Source: an uncultured Lachnospiraceae bacterium (lineage in GTDB: Bacteria; Bacillota; Clostridia; Lachnospirales; Lachnospiraceae). Taken from it: 64,000 nucleotides of DNA. The stretch is taken from contig URMK01000018.1 in assembly GCA_900548905.1 (NCBI GenBank), forward strand, positions 38,750 to 102,749, given 5' to 3'. Numbering within the stretch: the stretch's first letter is position 1; each line of letters opens with the position of its first letter. A program made the translations under genes and the position numbers. Positions 8,008 to 16,022 of this stretch are shown here, one piece after another. A model generated the notes under the pieces. That model saw only the letters and a list, made by a program, of their open reading frames with translations. It made no database searches and was not told the origin of the DNA.

Positions 8008-10878
8008 ATGAAAATTACAACACTTTTGACGCAAAATCTAAGGAATCCCATCGGCCTGGGATGTACGGCCCCTTGCTTCAGCTATTCCCTGCATTCGGAA
8101 AAAAGAGGAGACAGGCAGACCGCCTGCCGGATACTTGCCGCTTCCCAAGAGGAGCTGCTGGAAGAAGGGAAGGCGGATTTGTGGGACAGCGGAAGGATGG
8201 AAACCGGACGGAATTATGCCCTTCGTTATGAAGGTAAGCCGCTGCGCTCCAGGCAGGAGGTATTCTGGAAGGCTAAGGTATGGGATGCGTGGGGACTTGA
8301 ATCAGACTGGAGCAGGCCCGCCTTTTTTGAAATGGGCCTTCTGGAGAAAACGGATTGGAAAGCCGGATGGATAGGGCAGGGAGATGCCTTTGCGGGAGAT
8401 AAATCCGCGGCCCTGGCGGTTGTCGGGAAGTTTACGGCACCATCGTGCGGCCGGGTGAAAAAGGCGAGACTTTATATCAGCGGCCTGGGGCTGTTCCGGG
8501 CGGAGATGAACGGGGAACCGCTTTCGGAAAATCTGTATGAGCCCGGAGAAAGTTCCTTTAACCGGAGGGTATATTATGTGACCTATGACATTACGCCTTT
8601 TCTGAGGGAGGGCAGGAATGTTCTTGGTGTGACGCTGGGAAACGGGCAGTATGTGAATTTTGCAGTGGATCCGGTTATGAAAAAAGCGGACGGTAGCTTA
8701 TCGGAAAAACACAGATACCAGAAGGAGGATAGCATTTTCCTGAAGAAAGGGATCTGCGGCGACAAGAAGCTGCTTGCCCAGGCGGAGCTTACGCTGACGG
8801 ACGGGACCGTGGAAACCGCAGCCGTCAGCGGCGAGACCTGGAAAATCGGGGAAAGCCCGGTGACGTTCCAGAACTGGTATGGCGGAGAGGACTATGATGC
8901 TTTGAAAGCCCTGCGGGAGAAAGACTGGAATACGCCTGCGGGGGATACCGGAAGCTGGCAGAATGCGGTACGGATGGATCCTCCCCGGGGAAAACTTGCG
9001 GCGAGGGAATTCCCGCCGGTCCGCATCTGGGAAAGCTGGCCTGCAAAAAGCGTGACCAGGCTTCCCAACGGAAACTGGCTTGTGGATATGGGAAAAAACA
9101 GCGCCGGTTTTATCCGTCTGAAGCTGCAAGACACGGAAACGTATGCGGGACGAAAGATAGAACTGTATCCGGGGGAGGTGCAAAAGGCGGACGGCAGCGG
9201 TGTGGATCAGGCCTCCTGTACCCAAAGCTGTGACACCCTGTATCGATGCAGGGTGAAGGACAGCTATATCATAGCGGGGACAGGCAGTGAACAATGGCAT
9301 CCCCATTTTTGTTATCATGGCTTCCAATACGCGGAAGTGAGCGGATTCCCCGGGATACCCGGGACGCAGAATTTCGAAGGCTGCGCCGTAAGACTGATGA
9401 ATGAGAAGCATTCGGATTTTGAAACGGACAATGCCATACTGAATGCGATCAGCCGCATGACGGACCGTTCCATTGAAAGCAACATGATGTTCAGCTTTAC
9501 AGACTGTCCGCAGATAGAAAAGCTGGGCTGGCTGGAGACCACGCAGCTGATGTTTTCCTCCATTGCAGCCGGCTATGATATCCGCAGCTGGATCCCGAAA
9601 ATTATGTACGATATGCAGGATTCCCAGGTTACGGCAGAATCCGTCGGAGAAGAACTGACGGAGGCGGATTGCCGGAGATATCCGGGTTTTGCTTTTGACC
9701 GGTTTGCAAACCGGGAGACGGAGGAAGAAGGTTTTGTGCCGGGAATTGCACCGGAGTACTTCCGGATCGGCGGATTGTTCAAGGATCCTAACTGGGGAGG
9801 CGCCTGTGTGATGACTCCCTGGTATTATTACATGGAATACGGTGACGAGGAAATCCTGCGGCAGAATTTCACAATGATGCAGGCCTATGTGGCTCATCTG
9901 GAGCGGCAGTCCGTGAACGGTGTGCTGAAAGGGTATGCCCAGATGGGGGAGTGGGGGCAGCTGCATGAAAATACGCCGGTGTCTCTTGTGGCGACCTGTG
10001 CTTTTTATCTCCAGGCTGTAACCATGGCAGAAATTGCGGATGTTCTGGACGAACAGGAAGCTAAAGGACATTATCTGGAAATGGCGGAGCGGATAAGGGC
10101 CGGTTTTTATGGAGACAGGGAATGCTGGCAGCCGGAAGCGGGAAGCTATGGAAACAAAAGCCAGGCCAGCTATGGCTGTGTTCTGTTTTCCGGTATAGGG
10201 AAGCCGGAGAATAGGGAAGAAGCCCTGCGCGGCCTGCTGAAGGCGGTGGCCGCACGGGAGGATCATCTCTCCTGCGGGGAAGTGGGACTGAAACAGGTAT
10301 TTCATGCGCTGGCCTCCCATGGGGAAAATGAGACGGTTTACCGCATGGTCATGAACCCCACAGCTCCCAGCTACAGGCATCATGTGGAGCAGGGACTTAC
10401 CACATTGCCGGAATACTGGAACTATACCGAGTTGTGGAACGGACTGGGACGTTCCCGAAACCACGCCATGATGGGCCATGTGAAGGAGTGGCTGTGCCGG
10501 TCCGTGCTGGGGATCCTGCCCCTGGAACCGGGATATCGCCGGCTCAGGATCCGCCCATGGCTGCATGCAAAGATAAACCGGGTGGAAGGCTCCCTTTTTA
10601 CCGTACGGGGGAACGTCAGGCTGGAATGCCGCAGGGAGGGGAATTCGCTTATTATGCGTACGGATATCCCTGTCGGAGCGCAGGCGGATGTCTGCCTGCC
10701 TTATGAGGAAGGGAAATGCTGTTATCTGGACGGGGAGGAATTCCGGGGATATGAAAAAACAGGTGACGGTTATCTGACAGTTTCCGATGTGCCGTCCGGG
10801 AGCTACAGGTGGGAAGTCAAATACTCCGCCGCAGGCAACGGAGCATCAACCTTGATACACTGTGAACGCAACGAATGA
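8008..10878 (+). CDS. alpha-L-rhamnosidase, GH78
   Basis: This 956-residue protein has GH78 architecture. It has an N-terminal beta-sandwich (DLWDSGRMETGRNYALRYEG, VFWKAKVWDAWG), the rhamnosidase N domain (ARLYISGLGLFRAEMNG), a six-hairpin catalytic barrel from about residue 470, and a C-terminal beta domain. The catalytic region reads DCPQIEKLGWLE (Asp499, Glu504) in place of the commoner DCPQRxERLGWxGD, so it belongs to a divergent subgroup. There is no signal peptide, so it should cleave terminal rhamnose from imported oligosaccharides in the cytoplasm. It is 28 bp after the second permease and is the last gene of that operon. Confidence 0.88.
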   Translation: MKITTLLTQNLRNPIGLGCTAPCFSYSLHSEKRGDRQTACRILAASQEELLEEGKADLWDSGRMETGRNYALRYEGKPLRSRQEVFWKAKVWDAWGLESDWSRPAFFEMGLLEKTDWKAGWIGQGDAFAGDKSAALAVVGKFTAPSCGRVKKARLYISGLGLFRAEMNGEPLSENLYEPGESSFNRRVYYVTYDITPFLREGRNVLGVTLGNGQYVNFAVDPVMKKADGSLSEKHRYQKEDSIFLKKGICGDKKLLAQAELTLTDGTVETAAVSGETWKIGESPVTFQNWYGGEDYDALKALREKDWNTPAGDTGSWQNAVRMDPPRGKLAAREFPPVRIWESWPAKSVTRLPNGNWLVDMGKNSAGFIRLKLQDTETYAGRKIELYPGEVQKADGSGVDQASCTQSCDTLYRCRVKDSYIIAGTGSEQWHPHFCYHGFQYAEVSGFPGIPGTQNFEGCAVRLMNEKHSDFETDNAILNAISRMTDRSIESNMMFSFTDCPQIEKLGWLETTQLMFSSIAAGYDIRSWIPKIMYDMQDSQVTAESVGEELTEADCRRYPGFAFDRFANRETEEEGFVPGIAPEYFRIGGLFKDPNWGGACVMTPWYYYMEYGDEEILRQNFTMMQAYVAHLERQSVNGVLKGYAQMGEWGQLHENTPVSLVATCAFYLQAVTMAEIADVLDEQEAKGHYLEMAERIRAGFYGDRECWQPEAGSYGNKSQASYGCVLFSGIGKPENREEALRGLLKAVAAREDHLSCGEVGLKQVFHALASHGENETVYRMVMNPTAPSYRHHVEQGLTTLPEYWNYTELWNGLGRSRNHAMMGHVKEWLCRSVLGILPLEPGYRRLRIRPWLHAKINRVEGSLFTVRGNVRLECRREGNSLIMRTDIPVGAQADVCLPYEEGKCCYLDGEEFRGYEKTGDGYLTVSDVPSGSYRWEVKYSAAGNGASTLIHCERNE

Positions 10879-10910
10879 AAGCAAGAAGCAGCGGCGGTAC
10901 AATACGGGGC

Positions 10911-10975
10911 GGAAGCCGGCCGGGATGCGGACAGGAAAATCCGAAAGGAAAGAGCCCAAACAGGGACGTAGCGGC
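10911..10975 (+). repeat. 65-bp inverted repeat, left copy
   Basis: This 65-bp block (GGAAGCCGGCCGGGATGCGG to CAGGGACGTAGCGGC) recurs in inverted orientation at 12313-12377 with one mismatch. It begins 33 bp after the rhamnosidase stop. The two copies bracket a 1.3-kb zone of broken genes. Confidence 0.92.
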
Positions 10976-11235
10976 TCCTCCTCCCTGATACCTTTCAACA
11001 GATACCGCTTCCGTTCTTCGTCAAAGGCATCCCGGTGCGTACACAGCACACCTCCTATTTTTCCCGGATAATGCAGCTTTTCTGCGATATACTGCGCTTC
11101 CACCATGTAACCCGGCATATGACCCGCCTGATCCGGATCCATAAAAACAGACGGAAAAACGGAAAACCCCTCCTCCAGAAAGCGATCCACGGACGGATAC
11201 CCATGGGGAGGACTGCCGGTATCATATATCTGATA
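10976..11235 (-). pseudogene. glycosidase-like fragment
   Basis: On the minus strand an open frame encodes VYQIYDTGSPPHGYPSVDRF, then FSVFPSVFMDPDQAGHMPGY and GGVLCTHRDAFDEERKRYLL. The pattern of a barrel strand, an active-site loop and a later VGVLCT-type strand resembles GH20-like glycosidases. I cannot fix the family. Upstream, this frame runs antisense into an AraC fragment and there is no start, so only an internal piece survives. It joins the AraC fragment near 11230. Confidence 0.35.
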
Positions 11236-11935
11236 GACGGTTCCGGGGAAGGGAAGGAACTGACGGCTCAGGAATATCTTTCCTTTCTGGAAGCCTCTTC
11301 CCGAGAGGGAATTACCCTCTATGCCATTGAAGGGAGGGATTCCAATCAGATCGATTTGATGCTGACACTGGACAAAGATGATATCTTGCCCTATCAGCCG
11401 TTTTTGGCCGGGCTCCAGGACCGGTTTACACAGCGATTCAGCATTACGGCCACCATAGGGTTCGGAACAATATATCCGCAGCTCAGTCTTGTTTCCATTT
11501 CCTACATGCAGGCGTCCCAGAAAATAAGAGGCCGGAGCCTCAAGGACGATGGAAAAAACCTGTACCATATGGAAGAGGATGACGGCAGCCGTTTCTATCA
11601 GCAGATACGAAACTACTTTCCCCGTTTCCGTTCATCTGCTCTATCATGAAGGATGAACTTCTCATGAAAGAGGAAAACCGAAGCGCCAGGAATCCCTCTC
11701 TATCGTAGAACAGATTCAGGATTATATTGACGGCAATCTGCAAAACCAGCAGCTTTCCATCACCGGCATGTCTCATGAATTCGGTGTATCCGCCTCCTAT
11801 CTGTGCCGTATTTTTAAGGAAAAGTATGGGATTACCGTTCTGAAGTATATCAATACACAGCGGATCGGCTTGGCAAGCAGCTTTTGGTTGACACGGATCT
11901 CACCGTTGAAGCAATTGTAAAGGAAATAGGATAAT
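11205..11935 (+). pseudogene. AraC-type response regulator, decayed
   Basis: The middle part carries IYLIDGSGEGKELTAQEYLS and FSITATIGFGTIYPQLSLVS, like the linker region of YesN/YesS-type regulators. After a stop near 11647 the AraC DNA-binding domain continues in another frame (VEQIQDYIDGNLQNQQLSIT, GVSASYLCRIFKEKYGI). It then shifts again (KQLLVDTDLTVEAIVKEIG) and stops just before the YafQ fragment. At least two frameshifts plus the missing N-terminus make it non-functional. Regulators of this type normally govern sugar ABC loci. Confidence 0.65.
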
Positions 11936-11941
11936 CCTCAA

Positions 11942-12139
11942 CTACTGCAAGATGTTTTAGAGATTTTATGCAGCGAACAGCCGTTGCCGCCCAAGTTTAA
12001 AGATCATAATCTAACCGGTAATTACGAAGGGCACAAAGAATGCCACATCACTGCTGACTGGTTGCTTATCTATAAAATTGAGCAGGAGATTTTGACCTTG
12101 TCATTAACCAGAACCGGAACCCACAGCGACTTGTTTTGA
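11942..12139 (+). pseudogene. YafQ/RelE-type toxin, C-terminal fragment
   Basis: One open frame of 65 codons reads LLQDVLEILCSEQPLPPKFK, then GNYEGHKECHITADWLLIYK and SLTRTGTHSDLF before TGA. This is the C-terminal two thirds of a YafQ-family mRNA interferase, including the conserved HI-x-DWLLIYK and TGTHSDLF segments. The first 25 or so residues and any dinJ-like antitoxin are absent. The upstream sequence switches abruptly to the AraC remnant at about 11940, so it was probably cut off by the rearrangement that shaped this zone. Confidence 0.75.
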
Positions 12140-12143
12140 AACA

Positions 12144-12171
12144 CGCCCCGAACCCATCACGGTCCGGGGCG
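12144..12171 (+). terminator. hairpin after YafQ fragment
   Basis: A 7-bp GC-rich stem (CGCCCCG with CGGGGCG, 14-nt loop) lies 4 bp after the toxin-fragment stop. The T tract is weak. It is probably the old toxin-gene terminator. Confidence 0.45.
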
Positions 12172-12312
12172 CTTCTATACCGACGTTTAGATTGCCCTAT
12201 CCAGTAAAGCGATGGAAAGATCTTTAACCGGAAAAGAGGGACGAAATACTATTGTAGATCAGATATTTATAGGCAGAAAACCGTGATTGCCACTGAGGTG
12301 GCAGTAGTGCTG
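12172..12312. other. non-coding stretch in scrap zone
   Basis: I see no gene here. A small hairpin (CCAC TGAG GTGG) lies near 12290, just before the right copy of the 65-bp repeat. Confidence 0.5.
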
Positions 12313-12377
12313 GCCGCTACGTCCCTGTTTGGGCTCTTTCCTTTCGGATCTTCCTGTCCGCATCCCGGCCGGCTTCC
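12313..12377 (-). repeat. 65-bp inverted repeat, right copy
   Basis: This is the reverse complement of 10911-10975 with one mismatch in 65 bp. It ends 6 bp before the stop codon of the minus-strand DUF6062 gene. Relative to transcription, each copy therefore lies just 3' of a gene and in the same sense. Confidence 0.92.
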
Positions 12378-12383
12378 CTGTAT

Positions 12384-13145
12384 TCATTTATTCATTTTAT
12401 ATACCGGATCCCCCGGATATCCGCCCTTGATCTTCTGCATTCCCCTCTGCACTGCATCTTTGGAATTTTTCCAGTCCGCATCCTTATTGCGGTAGTCAAA
12501 TTTCTCTATCAGCCAGTCCACATCCCCCGAGACACGTTCCATGTTTTCTTCCATGAGATGGAATACCACCGGATAAAAGTCTTTTTTCTCCGCATCATTC
12601 AGATGGGAATCCGCGTTATTGCATAAGTCTCCGAAATGGTGAAGGCAGAAGCCCTTGCTTTTTTTCAGTTTATCACGGAAGGCGTCATCGTTTTTATACA
12701 GGTAGAAAAAGGTATCCAGATAGCGGGCGTATTCCTTCGTAAAAAAGTCACAGATATAACAGGTTTTTTCCTTTTCCGCCACCCAGGAGGCGATGGGGTT
12801 GGCATCGGCGGGCTTTCCCTTCAGCTTGTCCATGAGGGATGTTTTGCCCGGTGTAAAATGGGAAAACTGCTCCTTCATTTCCGCGATGAGCTTTTTGTAA
12901 TGGGTCTTGAGGATCCAGCCGTTACCCAGGGTATTACCGTAATCAAACATTTTCTTGTAATGCATCCGGCAGAAGCCGGCCTTGTCCGTGGCCTCCCTTG
13001 TGTCGCTTTCCATATAGGAAGCGCAGGAACCGAGCACGTAGTCCATGATATCCTGCTCCACATTCCGTTCAATAAAACAGAAAGGGCATTCGTCCTCCGC
13101 ATTCATGGCGTCATTTAAAGGGATGGTATATAGTTTTTCTTTCAT
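12384..13145 (-). CDS. DUF6062 family protein
   Basis: This roughly 253-residue cytoplasmic protein of the DUF6062 type is common in Clostridia and has unknown function. It carries four cysteine/histidine clusters: ECPFCFIE, GFCRMHYKK, KTCYICDFF and GFCLHHFGDL. These look like two metal-binding pairs, probably zinc. I place the start at the ATG at 13145, 10 nt after GGAGG; a GTG two codons earlier is closer to the site than usual. A good promoter lies upstream. It is transcribed away from the codBA-uraA operon, with no cotranscribed partner visible. Confidence 0.85.
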   Translation of the reverse strand: MKEKLYTIPLNDAMNAEDECPFCFIERNVEQDIMDYVLGSCASYMESDTREATDKAGFCRMHYKKMFDYGNTLGNGWILKTHYKKLIAEMKEQFSHFTPGKTSLMDKLKGKPADANPIASWVAEKEKTCYICDFFTKEYARYLDTFFYLYKNDDAFRDKLKKSKGFCLHHFGDLCNNADSHLNDAEKKDFYPVVFHLMEENMERVSGDVDWLIEKFDYRNKDADWKNSKDAVQRGMQKIKGGYPGDPVYKMNK

Positions 13146-13180
13146 TTTCACTCTTCCTCCGGAATCCGTGTCTTTTATCC

Positions 13181-13209
13181 ATTGTATCGGATCAGGGGAA
13201 AGATTACAA
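13181..13209 (-). promoter_or_regulatory. sigma-A promoter for the DUF6062 gene
   Basis: On the minus strand, TTGTAA (13209-13204) and TACAAT (13186-13181) are separated by 17 bp. The -10 lies about 36 bp upstream of the chosen ATG. Confidence 0.75.
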
Positions 13210-13220
13210 TCAGAGTTTCC

Positions 13221-13298
13221 GGCTGCGGGTGTAGATAAAAAAGGGAGTGCCGCCCCCTGTTCGGTGTCTCTCTCCCTTTTTTATCTACACCCGCAGCC
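13221..13298. repeat. perfect 27-bp inverted repeat in divergent intergenic region
   Basis: The arms 13221-13247 and 13272-13298 are perfect reverse complements (GGCTGCGGGTGTAGATAAAA and on to AAGGGAG) around a 24-nt spacer. It lies between two divergent promoters, not at the end of a gene, so it is not an ordinary terminator for either flanking gene. It could insulate the two units, act as an operator, or be a short mobile palindrome. Confidence 0.9.
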
Positions 13299-13353
13299 AT
13301 ATTTTTCGCCGTTTCCCACAAAAAAATAGTTGTGCTTTCCACAAAATTTACCG

Positions 13354-13382
13354 TTGTTAACTATCGCCGGATATGGTACTAT
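13354..13382 (+). promoter_or_regulatory. promoter for codB-codA-uraA
   Basis: TTGTTA (13354-13359) and TACTAT (13377-13382) have 17-bp spacing, about 70 bp upstream of codB. Confidence 0.65.
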
Positions 13383-13451
13383 TTATGGAAAAGAATTTTT
13401 TGGGGGAAACTTCCCTGAAACGTGGGAAAAGACAGGAGAGGAGAGAAAAAC

Positions 13452-14702
13452 TTGAGCACAAAAGAACAGAAAGTAAAAGTTGATGCGGATTATTCTCTGA
13501 TGCCCGTTCCGGGGCATGCACGCCGGAATATCGTGACGATGTTCATGATCATGTTGGGTTTCACTTTTTTTTCGGCAAGCATGTGGACCGGCCAGGAGCT
13601 GGGGGCCGGACTTGATTTAAATGGTTTTATCGGATCATTGCTGCTGGGCGGCGCAATTCTTGGTGTTTATACGGCATTACTGGCCTACGTTGGCTGTAAA
13701 ACCGGATTGTCCATGGATTTGCTGGCCCAGCATTCTTTTGGTAAAAAAGGGTCTTATCTGCCTTCGGCGCTGATCAGTTTTACACAGATAGGGTGGTTCG
13801 GCGTCGGTGTGGCGATGTTCGCTATCCCTGTGGCTAAGCTTCTTGCGCCGGATAAACCCTGGATGGTGCCGCTGCTTGTGGCCATCGCCGGGATATGTAT
13901 GACCGGTTCCGCTTTTTTTGGAATCCGGGCCATGACCATTGTTAGCTATATTTCCGTCCCCCTGATCGCCATGCTGGGAATTACGGCTATGATCCTTGCG
14001 GTACGCACGGGAGACGCCAGCCTGACGGATAAATTTGCGGAAAGCCAGGGGCTGAGTATGATAACCGGCGCAGGCATGGTTATCGGTTCCTTTGTCAGCG
14101 GCGGTACGGCCACCCCGAATTTCGCCCGTTTTGCCAAGACGCCGGGGGCGGCTGTCTGGACGACCATAATCGCCTTTTTCCTGGGCAACAGCCTGATGTT
14201 CTGCTTCGGCGCCTTCAGCGGGGTGTATGTGGGCGGAAACGATATTTTTGAGGTTATGATCGCGCTGAACCTCACCGTATTTGCCATCCTTGTACTGGGG
14301 CTGAATATCTGGACAACCAATGACAATGCGCTGTATTCCGCAGGGCTTGGCCTGTCCAACATTACGAAGATCAAGAAAAGCCCGCTGGTTCTGATTTCCG
14401 GCGCGCTGGGGACCATTACCGCCATCTGGCTGTACAACAATTTTACCGGCTGGCTGAACATCCTTAACTGCACCCTGCCTCCGGTTGGGGCGATTCTCAT
14501 CCTGGGATTCTTCTGCCATAAGGCGGATTATGCACAGGATAAGGAAAATACGCTGGAGGTGAACTGGTTTGCCATCGCGGGCGTAGTAATAGGCGCGGTG
14601 ATTGCCAATGTGGTGCCTTTTGGAATCGCGTCCATTAACGGCATGGCTGTGGCCTGTATCTGTTATCTTGCGGGAGAAGCGGTCAATAAGAAAGGAAACT
14701 GA
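13452..14702 (+). CDS. codB: cytosine permease (NCS1 family)
   Basis: This 416-residue NCS1 transporter has about 12 hydrophobic segments. The N-terminal VPGHARRNIVTMFMIMLGFT and the WTTNDNALYSAGLGLSNI segment near residue 290 are typical of CodB. It should import cytosine with H+ or Na+ for the deaminase encoded 3 bp downstream. I choose the TTG at 13452, placed after GGAGAGGAG; an in-frame GTG at 13422 lacks a ribosome site. It is the first gene of a pyrimidine salvage operon. Confidence 0.9.
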   Translation: MSTKEQKVKVDADYSLMPVPGHARRNIVTMFMIMLGFTFFSASMWTGQELGAGLDLNGFIGSLLLGGAILGVYTALLAYVGCKTGLSMDLLAQHSFGKKGSYLPSALISFTQIGWFGVGVAMFAIPVAKLLAPDKPWMVPLLVAIAGICMTGSAFFGIRAMTIVSYISVPLIAMLGITAMILAVRTGDASLTDKFAESQGLSMITGAGMVIGSFVSGGTATPNFARFAKTPGAAVWTTIIAFFLGNSLMFCFGAFSGVYVGGNDIFEVMIALNLTVFAILVLGLNIWTTNDNALYSAGLGLSNITKIKKSPLVLISGALGTITAIWLYNNFTGWLNILNCTLPPVGAILILGFFCHKADYAQDKENTLEVNWFAIAGVVIGAVIANVVPFGIASINGMAVACICYLAGEAVNKKGN

Positions 14703-14705
14703 CAA

Positions 14706-15941
14706 ATGCTGATTAAAAATATTCATCTGGAGAACAGCGAGGACTGTACGGATATCCGGGTTTTGGACGGTGTATTTGAAACAATCGCCCAGGGGCTTTC
14801 GGCGCTGCCGGGAGAAGAGGTTATCGACGGGACCGGCTGTATGATCCTGCCTCCTTTTATCGAGTCCCATGTGCATCTGGATACCTGCCTGACCGCAGGG
14901 GATCCGGAGTGGAACATGTCCGGTACTTTGTTTGAAGGAATCGAGTGCTGGAGCAAAAGAAAAGAGAAGCTTACCAGGCAGGATGTAAAGGATCGTGCAG
15001 GAAAAGCTATCCGTATGCAGGCGGCAAACGGGGTTCAGTTTGTAAGGACCCATGTGGATGTGACGGATCCCACACTGGTGGCTATGGAGGCCATGCTGGA
15101 GCTTCGGGAGGAACTGAAGGACGAAATTACCATTCAGGTGGTTGCGTTTCCCCAGGAAGGTATTTTGAGTTATCCCCATGGAAAAGAACTGATGGAAAAT
15201 GCGGTAAAGATGGGGGCCGACTGTGTGGGCGCCATCCCCCATTTTGAGTTTACGCGGGAATACAGCGTGGAATCCCTGAATTTTGCCATGGATCTGGCAT
15301 ACCGGTATGACCGGCTGGTGGATGTGCACTGTGATGAAATCGATGACGAGGCCTCCAGAGGGCTGGAAACGCTGGCGGCAAGGGCTTATGAGATGGAACT
15401 GTCTGATAAAGTTACGGCAAGCCATACCACAGCTATGCATTCCTATAATAATGCTTATGTGAACCGGCTGATGCGCCTGTTAAAAATGAGCCGGATTAAT
15501 TTTGTGGCAAATCCGCTGGTGAATACCCATCTGCAGGGACGGGCGGATACCTATCCCAAACGCCGGGGGGTCACAAGAGTGAAGGAACTGCTGGAGGCCG
15601 GGCTGAATGTATCCTTTGGGCATGATGATGTTTTTGACCCATGGTACCCGCTGGGAACCGGGAATATGCGGGATACGGTGTTCATGGGCCTGCATGTATG
15701 CCAGATGATGGGTTATGAGGACATCATGAATTCCTATAAACTCATTACCTATAATGCCGCCAAGACCCTGCATTTGGGAGACAGCTATGGAATCCGGGAA
15801 AAAAATCCGGCGGATTTCATTATTCTTAACGGGGATAACTTTTACAACGTCCTGAACAAAAAGAGTGAAATCCTCTATTCCTTCCGAAAGGGGAAATTGC
15901 TGGCAAAAACCATTCCCGCACAGACGGAAATCTGTTTTTGA
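14706..15941 (+). CDS. codA: cytosine deaminase
   Basis: This 411-residue amidohydrolase converts cytosine to uracil and ammonia in the cytoplasm. Metal and active-site motifs are visible: HVHLD near residue 56, VHCDEIDDE near 207, SHTTAM near 239 and GHDDVFDPWYPLG near 305. These match bacterial CodA with its mononuclear iron or zinc centre. It starts 3 bp after codB behind an AAAGGAAAC ribosome site. With codB and the uracil permease it forms a cytosine and uracil scavenging unit. Confidence 0.92.
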   Translation: MLIKNIHLENSEDCTDIRVLDGVFETIAQGLSALPGEEVIDGTGCMILPPFIESHVHLDTCLTAGDPEWNMSGTLFEGIECWSKRKEKLTRQDVKDRAGKAIRMQAANGVQFVRTHVDVTDPTLVAMEAMLELREELKDEITIQVVAFPQEGILSYPHGKELMENAVKMGADCVGAIPHFEFTREYSVESLNFAMDLAYRYDRLVDVHCDEIDDEASRGLETLAARAYEMELSDKVTASHTTAMHSYNNAYVNRLMRLLKMSRINFVANPLVNTHLQGRADTYPKRRGVTRVKELLEAGLNVSFGHDDVFDPWYPLGTGNMRDTVFMGLHVCQMMGYEDIMNSYKLITYNAAKTLHLGDSYGIREKNPADFIILNGDNFYNVLNKKSEILYSFRKGKLLAKTIPAQTEICF

Positions 15942-16022
15942 CACCACACCAGTCAAAGAGCCAAAGCGGCTTTTGAATAATTAAACGTAACGTAAATTTA
16001 CTTATGAGGAGGAAATGTAATT

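Noticed and set aside
8698..10566. 622-codon open frame on the minus strand
   Set aside because: It is antisense to the rhamnosidase gene, has no ribosome site and no recognisable domain, and its composition is that of a shadow frame of a GC-rich gene.
11035..11649. Intact 204-residue gene on the + strand
   Set aside because: Only its latter half matches an AraC-type linker region; the DNA-binding domain follows in other frames, so it is part of a decayed gene.
13221..13298. Ordinary terminator
   Set aside because: The flanking genes diverge from this site, so neither transcript ends here.
13677..15440. 587-codon minus-strand open frame
   Set aside because: It lies antisense across codB and codA, both of which have clear catalytic or membrane motifs.
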